Assembly: GCA_964351625.1 (NCBI GenBank)
Contig: CAYGOV010000013.1
Coordinates: 72,559-136,558, forward strand
Source: Marinoscillum sp964351625
GTDB taxonomy: Bacteria; Bacteroidota; Bacteroidia; Cytophagales; Cyclobacteriaceae
DNA: 64,000 bases
Reading direction: 5' to 3'
Shown here piece by piece: positions 1 through 8,500 of this stretch (the stretch's first letter is position 1; the number at the start of each line of letters is the position of its first letter). The notes under the pieces are model-generated. The model saw only the letters and a program-made list of their open reading frames with translations, was not told the DNA's origin and did no database searches. Position numbers and translations under genes: made by a program.

Positions 1-512
1 ATAGTTTTACGAAACCAATAGACAGAATAACCAGATCCGAGTGAATCATGAATATCATCGGGAATATTGGCATTTAGACCATTATAAAAGACTTCTTCCT
101 TTTCAGAGTGAGCAGGGAAATAAACTTCCATAGTATCTGTATCCCCATTGCCTAGATAGACAAAATAGGTGCGGGTAAACGCAGAGTCAAGCTTGCATTG
201 ATTAAAGCAATACAACTCTTCAAAAGGCGAGAAGCTTTCGATTGTATACCATCCGTCGCTTAAGCCTAAGGGCTTTTCATCCATCACATTACCTCTTGTG
301 TTGGTTATTACAATGGAATCGGGATGAATTAGTTGACCATTGGTGCCTACTAGATTTTCATACGTGTCCTTATTAACAATACTAAAGGAGAAGCTATTAC
401 AGGATCTTCGAGGATCAAACTTACAGTCATTGGTTACTTCGATATTGTTAGGTTCGCACGCAATTAGCAGAAGTATGAAAATAGAGAGAGAAAGTAGGTA
501 AGTATTCTTCAT
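1..512 (-). CDS. Hypothetical lipoprotein, 3'-truncated by the window edge
   Basis: An open frame runs from an ATG complementary to 510-512 down to base 1 without a stop, giving about 170 residues before the window ends. The N-terminus MKNTYLLSLSIFILLLIAC is a lipoprotein signal peptide with lipobox LIAC, so the product is probably an outer-membrane or periplasmic lipoprotein. Several cysteines follow (CEPN, CKFD, RSCNS, YCFNQCK), which could form disulfides after export. I recognise no domain. No gene is seen immediately upstream; the next gene, on the same strand, ends at 761. The C-terminus lies outside the window, so length and family cannot be judged. Confidence 0.75.
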   Translation of the reverse strand, partial: MKNTYLLSLSIFILLLIACEPNNIEVTNDCKFDPRRSCNSFSFSIVNKDTYENLVGTNGQLIHPDSIVITNTRGNVMDEKPLGLSDGWYTIESFSPFEELYCFNQCKLDSAFTRTYFVYLGNGDTDTMEVYFPAHSEKEEVFYNGLNANIPDDIHDSLGSGYSVYWFRKT

Positions 513-760
513 GCAATGAACAAGTAAGTACTATTTTATCAAGATATTATTTGTTGAATTTAACGTATTACGTTGAGAAACATACATTAGTCAAAGGTGA
601 CCCATTAAAGATTAGGTTCCGATACCCAAAAAAAGGGATTTTCTCTTGTTCGAGCGTAATTTGAGTTAATTAGAAGGGCATTTCCCCACCAGAATTTCTC
701 ACAATTTCTAAATATTATAGGAATCGAATATTTAAATTTTACCCAATACCCAATACCCAA

Positions 761-964
761 TTACTCCTTCTTCACCAAAAAGTAATAGATCACAGCTCCG
801 AGCGCATTCAGGAGGATAACAACGATCGTCCAAGTCACTTTGAGGCTCGTAGACATTGATTCTTGTTTTGCCCAAATATCGTAGATAACATAGATAACGA
901 TTGCGACTCCTATGATCAAATAGAAATAGGTCAGAAACGGAGAACTAGGTGTAGGTGCTAGCAT
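761..964 (-). CDS. Small membrane protein, PLDc_N-like
   Basis: 67 residues from the ATG at 964; a longer frame starts with TTG at 994 but adds only a charged stretch. Two hydrophobic helices are visible, the first around YFYLIIGVAIVIYVIYDIW and the second around VTWTIVVILLNALGAVIYYF, ending in LVKKE. The second helix with its preceding K and W, a small-residue turn and a terminal Y resembles the phospholipase D N-terminal (PLDc_N) family of two-helix proteins, often found as stand-alone small membrane proteins in Bacteroidota. Their function is unknown. It lies alone between the truncated lipoprotein and proB, which is on the opposite strand. Confidence 0.6.
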   Translation of the reverse strand: MLAPTPSSPFLTYFYLIIGVAIVIYVIYDIWAKQESMSTSLKVTWTIVVILLNALGAVIYYFLVKKE

Positions 965-1153
965 GATGAATTCAATTTTACGCCACTGTTTCAAACGTCA
1001 TTTTATTTCAAAAGGAAAGAATATTTGAGCAATTATTCATATTCCAGAGGAAGGTTTTACAAAGTATTGAATTACTGCTAATTTTACTCATAAGACACAC
1101 CCCACACACAGGTCTTCGAAACTACTTCCCAAGTTATTTTTTGAGAGAAAGGC

Positions 1154-1903
1154 ATGAAGCGCATTGTAATAAAAGTAGGAACAAACGTATTGGCCAAAGC
1201 TGATGGCACACTGGATAAATTGATTTTCCGGCAGATCGTTGTGCAGCTGATCAAACTTATCCAATTGGGGTGGAAACCAGTTCTCGTATCTTCAGGAGCG
1301 GTAGGCGCTGGCAAAAGTATCGTTGGGGAGTTGGACATTACCAATGAAGCCATCAGACGACAAGTGCTTTCTGCTGTGGGGCAGGCTTCCTTGATGAAGC
1401 GCTACTTCGAGCTGTTCATCGAATATGATGTGATCTGCGCCCAGGTACTCACTACAAAAGAAGATTTTTCTGAAGGCGAGCATTATCAAAACATGCTCAA
1501 TTGTTTTGAGGGATTGATCACAAAAGATATAGTTCCAATCGTGAATGAGAACGATGTGGTTTCACTTACGGAACTCATGTTTACGGATAATGATGAACTT
1601 GCCGGATTGACCGCACGAATGATAGGCGCCGAGAAAATGATCATCCTTAGCAATGTGGATGGGCTCTATGATGGGGAAGGTAAAGTGATTCATGAAGTGC
1701 CACTTGGCGATGAGTCATTAAAATCTTTTATATCCACTGCCAAATCAGGTATGGGTCGTGGAGGCATGCAATCCAAATATGATACGGCTGCACAAAGCGC
1801 CAAAGCAGGCGTGGAAACCTATATAGCCAATGGGAAGCAGGAGAATATTCTTCTTGATATCCTTGCGGGAAAAGAGTTAGGAACCTGTTTTAAAACCAAA
1901 TAA
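1154..1903 (+). CDS. proB: Glutamate 5-kinase (short form, no PUA domain)
   Basis: Catalyses ATP-dependent phosphorylation of glutamate to gamma-glutamyl phosphate, the first step of proline synthesis in the cytosol. The 249-residue protein is an amino-acid-kinase fold: N-terminal KVGTNVL nucleotide loop, SSGAVGAG, the NENDVVS substrate segment, LSNVDGLYDG and the GMGRGGMQSKYDTA region are all present. It stops after the kinase domain, so the C-terminal PUA domain of the roughly 367-residue E. coli enzyme is missing; short ProBs occur in other lineages. The stop is four bases before the proA start, so the two genes form an operon and their products are expected to hand over the labile phosphate. 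Confidence 0.95.
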   Translation: MKRIVIKVGTNVLAKADGTLDKLIFRQIVVQLIKLIQLGWKPVLVSSGAVGAGKSIVGELDITNEAIRRQVLSAVGQASLMKRYFELFIEYDVICAQVLTTKEDFSEGEHYQNMLNCFEGLITKDIVPIVNENDVVSLTELMFTDNDELAGLTARMIGAEKMIILSNVDGLYDGEGKVIHEVPLGDESLKSFISTAKSGMGRGGMQSKYDTAAQSAKAGVETYIANGKQENILLDILAGKELGTCFKTK

Positions 1904-1907
1904 AGGG

Positions 1908-3158
1908 ATGAAAGAGGCGATTATAAAAGAATTGAAAAGTGTGCAAACTGCTAGCAGAAAGCTTGTGGGACTCTCTGATTCACTTATTCAGCAAGTACTC
2001 AACGAGGTGGCTGATCTGTCTTGGGAGCGACGGGCGGATATTCTGAAGGCCAACAAATTGGACTTGGAGCGTATGGATCCTGCAGATTCAAAATATGATA
2101 GATTGCTATTGAATGAAGACCGATTAAAAGGAATCCTTGATGATATAAAAAAGGTAGCCAAACTACCCACTCCGCTTGGTCAAGCATTAGAATCTCGGAC
2201 GCTTCCAAATGGAATAGAGCTTTCGAGAGTGTCAGTTCCTATAGGGGTTATAGCGGTGATCTACGAGTCTCGTCCGAATGTGACTTTTGATGTTTTTTCG
2301 CTTTGTTTGAAAACAGGCAATGCTTGTGTACTCAAGGGCAGTAGAGATGCGAAGGATTCCAATGAGGCGATCGTCAAAGTAATCAAAGAAGTACTAGCTA
2401 AACATGATTTGGAGCAAGTGCTTTATTTGGCTCCTGCCGATCGGGAAGCCTTGCCTTTTATTCTCACCGCAGAAGGGTTGGTAGATTGTGCAATCCCTCG
2501 TGGTAGTCAAGGACTGATAGATTTTGTAAGGAAAAATGCTTCAATACCTGTCATAGAAACAGGTGCTGGTATTGTTCATACCTATGTAGATGCCTCCGCA
2601 GATTTGGCGAAAGCCAAGGCCATCATTCAAAACGCCAAGACGCGCCGAGTGAGCGTTTGCAATGCGCTGGATTGTCTTGTGTTGCATGAGTCATTGCTCG
2701 CCAATTTACCGGAACTTGTAGAAGGGATGGATACTGCTTATAGTGTGGAGATCTATGCTGACAAAGCTGCATTTGATGTATTGAAGGGTAAATACGAAGA
2801 TTCACTTTTGCGTCAAGCAAAGCCTGAGGATTTTGGAGTGGAATGGCTCAGTCACAAGATGTCGATCAAAACCGTGGCTAGTCTAGAGGAGGCGCTAGCT
2901 CATATTGCCACTTATAGCTCTAAGCATAGCGAAGCGATAGTATCGGAAGATGCTTCTGCGATAGACACATTTTTGCAGCAAGTAGATGCCGCCTGCGTAT
3001 ATGCGAATGCCTCTACAGCTTTCTCTGATGGAGGTGAGTTTGGGTTGGGAGCAGAGATAGGGATAAGCACACAAAAACTCCACGCTAGGGGTCCAATGGG
3101 CTTGCGAGAGATGACATCTTATAAATGGGTGGCTCGCGGCAATGGTCAGATTAGGTAA
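1908..3158 (+). CDS. proA: Glutamate-5-semialdehyde dehydrogenase
   Basis: NADPH-dependent reduction of gamma-glutamyl phosphate to glutamate-5-semialdehyde, step two of proline synthesis. The 416-residue length is normal. Family landmarks are the YESRPNVTFDVFSLCLKTGN block, the IPRGSQGLIDFVRKNASIPVIETG segment, the catalytic-cysteine stretch KTRRVSVCNALDCLV, and the C-terminal DGGEFGLGAEIGIST and ARGPMGLREMTSYKW motifs. It starts four bases after proB and probably shares its promoter. The argD-like gene follows after about 165 bp of repetitive DNA, so it may be transcribed separately. Confidence 0.96.
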   Translation: MKEAIIKELKSVQTASRKLVGLSDSLIQQVLNEVADLSWERRADILKANKLDLERMDPADSKYDRLLLNEDRLKGILDDIKKVAKLPTPLGQALESRTLPNGIELSRVSVPIGVIAVIYESRPNVTFDVFSLCLKTGNACVLKGSRDAKDSNEAIVKVIKEVLAKHDLEQVLYLAPADREALPFILTAEGLVDCAIPRGSQGLIDFVRKNASIPVIETGAGIVHTYVDASADLAKAKAIIQNAKTRRVSVCNALDCLVLHESLLANLPELVEGMDTAYSVEIYADKAAFDVLKGKYEDSLLRQAKPEDFGVEWLSHKMSIKTVASLEEALAHIATYSSKHSEAIVSEDASAIDTFLQQVDAACVYANASTAFSDGGEFGLGAEIGISTQKLHARGPMGLREMTSYKWVARGNGQIR

Positions 3159-3164
3159 ATCGCT

Positions 3165-3295
3165 AAACGCTAGTCGCTTTACGCTGACCGCCAAGCGCTT
3201 TTTCTTAACTGAAAGCCGAGGACTGAATGCCGAAAGCTGATTACTTTTATTAAAGGAATACTGAAGACCGAAAGGCGATCACTAAATTTGAAAAT
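3165..3295. repeat. Degenerate short-period intergenic tract
   Basis: Between proA and the aminotransferase the sequence is a patchwork of near-repeats of about 7-10 bases such as CGCTAAACG, ACTGAAAGCCG, GACTGAATGCCG and ACTGAAGACCG. A similar style of tract is at about 11340-11460. It is not coding and has no clear hairpin. Such degenerate tracts occur between genes in several Bacteroidota; their role is unknown. Confidence 0.5.
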
Positions 3296-3322
3296 TGAAT
3301 AAATACATTAAGGAGACTAAGA

Positions 3323-4450
3323 ATGGGATTATTTGATGTTTACCCACTTTTCCCAATAGAGATTACTCATGGCGAGGGCAGCTATGTTTATGACAAGGAT
3401 GGCACCCAGTACCTTGATTTGTACGGAGGTCACGCAGTGATTTCTATCGGTCATTCACACCCGACTTACGTCAAAAGCATAACCGAGCAAGTCCAAAAAA
3501 TCGGTTTTTATTCGAATTCTATTCAAAATCCATTGCAAGAAGAATTGGCCAAGCAAGTGGGTAAGCTGGCAGGACGTCCGGACTGGAATCTCTTTTTGTG
3601 CAACTCCGGTGCTGAAGCCAATGAAAACGCCATCAAGTTGGCTTCCTTTCATACAGGCAGAAAGAAGATCATTTCATTTACTGGAGGATTTCATGGACGT
3701 ACTTCTATGGCTGTTGCGGTCACTGATAACCCAAAAATCGTTGCTCCAGTCAATGAAACAGCCAATGCCCTAATCCTCCCCTTCAATGATTTAGAAGCTT
3801 TGGATTCCGCTTTTGAGCGAAATGAGATCGCTGCGGTGATTGTGGAAGGTTTGCAAGGAATAGGAGGGATCAATCATCCTACCCAAGCATTTATCGAACG
3901 CATTCGTGCGCTCTGCAATCAGCATGAGGCGGTATTCATCGCGGATGCAATCCAGTGTGGTTACGGTCGTACAGGCCAATTTTTCGCCCATGATTTTCAT
4001 GAAATCCGTGCAGATATCTATACCATGGCCAAAGGAATGGGCAATGGCTTTCCAATAGGAGGGGTGCTCATCTCACCAAAGTTTGAAGCACAATCAGGAA
4101 TGTTGGGTACCACCTTTGGAGGCAATCATCTGGCTTGTGCAGCGGCATTGGCTGTAGCCGAAGTGATGCAAGAAGAAAATATAATGGAAAATGCTGCCAA
4201 AGTAGGGCAGTATCTGATCGAAGCAATTCGTGCCATGCCCAATGTGAAAGAAGTGCGAGGTAGAGGCTTGATGATAGGGATAGACTTTAGCTATGAAGTA
4301 GCTGCATTGAGAAAATCATTGCTTTTTGATCATCACATTTTCACTGGTTCTGCTTCTGGTAAGAATACTATGCGTTTATTACCGGCACTCAACCTGAGCA
4401 TGGATCAAGCGACAGATTTCCTTGAGATTTTCGAGAAGGTAATTCGCTAA
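3323..4450 (+). CDS. argD: Class III aminotransferase, acetylornithine/succinylornithine type
   Basis: PLP-dependent transaminase likely converting an N-acylated glutamate semialdehyde to N-acylornithine in arginine synthesis, which fits its position behind proBA (glutamate-derived pathways). The 375 residues contain the acylornithine-transaminase landmarks NSGAEANENAIKLA (PLP phosphate binding), FTGGFHGRT, the cofactor aspartate in IADAIQCGYGRTGQFF, the Schiff-base lysine in TMAKGMGNGFPIGG and TTFGGNHLACAAA. The usual D-E-V/I-Q motif reads D-A-I-Q here. In other Bacteroidota the equivalent enzyme works with N-succinylornithine, so the acyl group cannot be assigned. The start ATG follows AGGAGACTAAG. 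Confidence 0.85.
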   Translation: MGLFDVYPLFPIEITHGEGSYVYDKDGTQYLDLYGGHAVISIGHSHPTYVKSITEQVQKIGFYSNSIQNPLQEELAKQVGKLAGRPDWNLFLCNSGAEANENAIKLASFHTGRKKIISFTGGFHGRTSMAVAVTDNPKIVAPVNETANALILPFNDLEALDSAFERNEIAAVIVEGLQGIGGINHPTQAFIERIRALCNQHEAVFIADAIQCGYGRTGQFFAHDFHEIRADIYTMAKGMGNGFPIGGVLISPKFEAQSGMLGTTFGGNHLACAAALAVAEVMQEENIMENAAKVGQYLIEAIRAMPNVKEVRGRGLMIGIDFSYEVAALRKSLLFDHHIFTGSASGKNTMRLLPALNLSMDQATDFLEIFEKVIR

Positions 4451-4739
4451 AAACTGTTTAGTATTATCGGATTGAATGAGATTCTTGAGCTTTGTTCGAG
4501 AATAGCTTATATGTAATTGGTAATGTTTTGTGATAGTCTCTTGGGAGGATGGCCAAGGCTTCTGAATTTAAAATTATACGAATAAAGACGTATGGTTTTA
4601 GTAAATGTACGATATGAAGGTTTGTGATTAAAGTGCACGGAAGTTACTTCTTCTAGGCAATTCACCTAATTATATTTTTACGTTTTTCACTCACAAATTG
4701 AAAACAACAAGCGCCTACATTTACAGAAAATTATGTACC

Positions 4740-4928
4740 ATGAACATTCATTTTCCTAAAAAAAAGGACATCTTATTCAATTTAAGAAATTTGCTATTCG
4801 TGATTTATGTAATCCTGATAACATTAGGGACATTGGTATGTACCATTGAATTAAAACTTTATTTCGCATTGGATATCCCAGGTGTAGATTTACCTATTGA
4901 TGAATGGTATGTTAGTGTTTTTAAATAG
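4740..4928 (+). CDS. Small single-pass membrane protein, unknown
   Basis: 62 residues from the ATG at 4740; the open frame extends upstream to a TTG at 4698. The N-terminus is basic (FPKKKDILFNLRN) followed by one hydrophobic helix LLFVIYVILITLGTLVCTI and a short acidic tail. I recognise no family. It sits in a gene-poor stretch after the aminotransferase, so it may be a real small protein or a chance frame; the well-formed positive-inside membrane helix is the only support. Confidence 0.35.
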   Translation: MNIHFPKKKDILFNLRNLLFVIYVILITLGTLVCTIELKLYFALDIPGVDLPIDEWYVSVFK

Positions 4929-5136
4929 GTTCTATTCAATAGGAATATTACTTCAATTCTAATTTAACAATGACACAAAACCATTGATGGAAGTATTCAA
5001 TCCAATTCTCAAAAACACGTCAATCTTGAATAATACCCATTTTAGGATGCATCAAAATTATTGATTGATAAATAAAATCCTTTGATAGGATGTTACTTTC
5101 AGGTCCTAAACCTAAATGTCGAACAAGTAACACATT

Positions 5137-5169
5137 CATTGGACGTTTTGAGAAGGTGATTCTCTAAAA
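5137..5169 (+). pseudogene. Possible remnant of an aminotransferase C-terminus
   Basis: Reading from 5137 gives FIGRFEKVIL-stop, against FLEIFEKVIR-stop at the end of the aminotransferase at 4450. The underlying DNA (TTTTGAGAAGGTGATTCTCTAAAA) also matches the gene tail. The similarity does not extend upstream. It may be the scar of a small duplication, with roughly 700 bp now separating the two tails, or chance. Confidence 0.3.
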
Positions 5170-5206
5170 GAACATAAATGTTCTTCAACGGAAGCGGAGA
5201 CTTTGT

Positions 5207-5458
5207 CTATTCCATCTGTTTTCTAAGGTGAATTGTGGGAAGTTGATCAATCATCTCTCTTTCCTCTCTATCGTACTTTTTAAGTCCAGTTGATGTAATG
5301 TTGATGTATAGTCGTTGGCCATTGTATGTACTAATGATGTAGTGTCTCATTTTGCTATTTGAATACTCAGTTATCATATTTGGTAAAAAGATCCATTGAT
5401 CTTGCCTTACTTTTTTTAAAATTTGATTGAAAGCTTGCTTTTTTTGGGAAAAATTCAT
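5207..5458 (-). CDS. Small soluble protein, unknown
   Basis: 83 residues from ATG at 5458. Predicted soluble and basic, with N-terminal helix (MNFSQKKQAFNQILKKVRQDQW) and a middle part rich in aromatic and beta-forming residues (HYIISTYNGQRLYINITSTGLKKY) before a charged tail. No family recognised and no homologous neighbour. It lies alone between two plus-strand units, transcribed away from the GH81 gene with about 135 bp between the two starts, so it could share a divergent promoter region. Confidence 0.4.
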   Translation of the reverse strand: MNFSQKKQAFNQILKKVRQDQWIFLPNMITEYSNSKMRHYIISTYNGQRLYINITSTGLKKYDREEREMIDQLPTIHLRKQME

Positions 5459-5593
5459 TGAATATCATGTGTCTTGGGTAACATCAGTTTATCTAAATCC
5501 TTGATTGGTCTGTGAAATAGGTACTAGTGCCTTTAGTCCATAAATAATTGCTACAATTGATTTTTAATGATTTAATCAATAGACTAAAATCTT

Positions 5594-8500
5594 ATGCCTT
5601 ACACAATACTTTTACGAATTAGAAACCTTTATTTGTTAGCTATTTTGTGCTCCGTGGGGATTGCTAATGCACAAACGACACAAGTAGGTAGCGGAAGCTA
5701 TACCAATACCTATCCTGGTGCTGATGAAGCTGGCCGAAACGGCTTTCCATCAGGAACGCCACAGATCAGTGGCAATGCGCTCAATAAACCTGTACCTACC
5801 AATGACTGGTGGTCAAAGGTGGTGAAGGAAAATCACGCAGATAACCTTTTTAATTATCCGATGACCTTAAAAACGATCAATAGCGGGTTGATCGTGACTT
5901 ATATCCCTTGGGGTGTAATAGGCGATTCTGCGCCTATCGAAGTTGGACTATCTGGTTTGAATGCAACTAAGACAACTGTAGCAGATTACACTGACTGGAC
6001 GGTCACCTTGAACTGGAACGATGGTAGCCATGACATGAAAGTCACTTCTGGAATAGGGATGCCTTTTTTGTATTTTGAGAAAGAAAGTGATGATGAATTG
6101 CAGATCAAAGTCAAAGGTGGTACTGCCAGTGTATCTGGAGAATTATTGATAATAGAAAATGCTAGCGGAGGTGCGGATTTTGTCTTTTATGCTCCGACAG
6201 GAAGTACTTGGACAAATAGCGGAAATACCTACGCTTCTACGCTCAATGGTAAGAATTATTGGTCTATGGCGATGCTTCCTCAGAGTACATCCAATGTCAG
6301 CACCACTGCCACAGCGTACAAAAAATACGCTTATGTATTCCCGACCAATACTACTGCCTCATGGGCATACGATGAAACCACTTCGGTGATGAAGACTGAT
6401 TTTAAAATCGACGTAGAAATCAAAGAGGGTACTGGCACCAACATACTTCAAGGCTTATTACCACATCAGTGGGCACACTTGGCAGCAGGTTCTCCAGTTC
6501 CTGCAGAGACTAGCTATGAAGGTGTGCGTGGTGAAATCAAGATGCTCGATGGTAATAGCTTCAGCGTGACCAATACCTTCAAAGGTATTCTCCCGACCAT
6601 GCCATACTTGGCAAACTATAGTGAAGGATTTAGTCCATCTGCTTTGGCGTCTAAGATTTCTCAGATAGAGAATGATGGACTGGCTACCTGGACTGACTCT
6701 TACAATGAAGGCCAAGTGATGAATCGTTTGATTCAGACGGCTAGAATAGCAGATCAGACAGGTAACTTCATAGCAAGAGATAAAATGGTTGCTACCATCA
6801 AGGAAAGACTGGAAGACTGGTTGACCTATGAGGCTGGCGAGGTTGCGTTCCTTTTTTATTACAATACCAGCTGGTCAGCGCTTTTAGGATACCCAGCAGG
6901 TCATGGTCAAGACAACAATATCAACGATCACCATTTTCATTGGGGTTATTTTATTCACGCAGCTGCTTTTATGGAGCAGTTTGAGCCGGGCTGGATGGAC
7001 AATTGGGGTGAAATGATCAATCACCTTGTGCGAGATGCTGCTTCAGACAATAGAACTGATTCTAAATTTCCGTACTTAAGAAACTTTAGTCCATACGCTG
7101 GTCACTGTTGGGCCAATGGATTCGCTTCTTTCCCACAAGGGAATGATCAGGAGTCTACTTCCGAGAGTATGCAGTTCAATTCTTCCCTGATTCATTGGGG
7201 GACCATTACCGGAAATGATCAAATCAGAGATTTGGGAATCTATCTGTATACCACCGAGCAAACTGCTATCGAGGAGTATTGGTTAGATATCCATGAGAGG
7301 AATTTTAAGGACAACCAACAATACAGCCTAGTGTCACGAGTATGGGGTAACTCTTATGACAATGGTACATTTTGGACTGCTGATATCACAGCTTCTTACG
7401 GCATAGAGCTTTATCCGATGCATGGTGGTTCACTTTATTTGGGACATCATACAGACTATGTGAAAAAACTATGGGCGGAGATAGAAACCAATACTGCCAT
7501 ATTGAGTGCCGGGGATACCAATCCAAACCTATGGCATGACGTCTTTTGGCAATTTCTTTCTTTAGTAGACCCAGCAAAGGCGATTGAATTATATGATGCA
7601 TATCCGGATCGTATTTTGAAGTTTGGGGTGACTGACGTGCAGACTTACCATTGGCTCCACGCCATGAATGCATTAGGTGAGGTCGAGTCTACCATTACCT
7701 CGGATTATCCGATAGCATCAGTATTTATCAAAAATGGAGTGAAAACCTACGTAGCACACAATTACTCAAAAACTGCCCTTACGGTGAAATATTCAGACGG
7801 ATATGAGTTGAGTGTGCCTGCAGGCAAAATGGCAACCAGTCGTGATGCAAGTGTGACAGGCACGATCACCTCTGACTTTAGCCAGGCATATACCAATGGA
7901 AGTGTAAACCTTACGGTAAACCCTAGCGGCGATGGGCTTACCAAAGTGGAGTTCTTCGACGGTAGTACGTCGCTGGGGTCACTTACGGCTGCTCCATACA
8001 CAATGAAGGCTGCTGATTTGACAATAGGCGTACATGGGCTTTACGCCAAAGTATATGCAGGAGAAGAATTCAATGTGACCAATATCGTACAAGTGCAAGT
8101 AGGAGAACAGGTCCCTTATTCGGGTAGTCCAATTTCCCTTCCTGGGGTGATAGAAGCTGGACATTATGATAAGTTTGAAGGTGGTCCCGGGCAAGGTATT
8201 ACCTACGTGGATGTCTCCGCCAACAATGAAGGTGAGTTTAGACCTGAGGAAATGGTGGATGCGACTCTCGTGAATAACGAAGGTGCTACTATCGGTTGGA
8301 TCTCGGCAGGAGAGTGGGTAGAGTATACAGTCTCTGTAGAAAACTCTGGCTTGTATAAAATGGATTTCAGATATGCCTCCGGCAATGCCAGTGGTGGAGG
8401 CCCTTTTCATTTAGAGATAAATGGAGAACGGCTAAGCGCTGATATTAAGATGACATCCACAAGTAGTACCAACTGGAGCACTTGGGCAACAAATTCAGTT

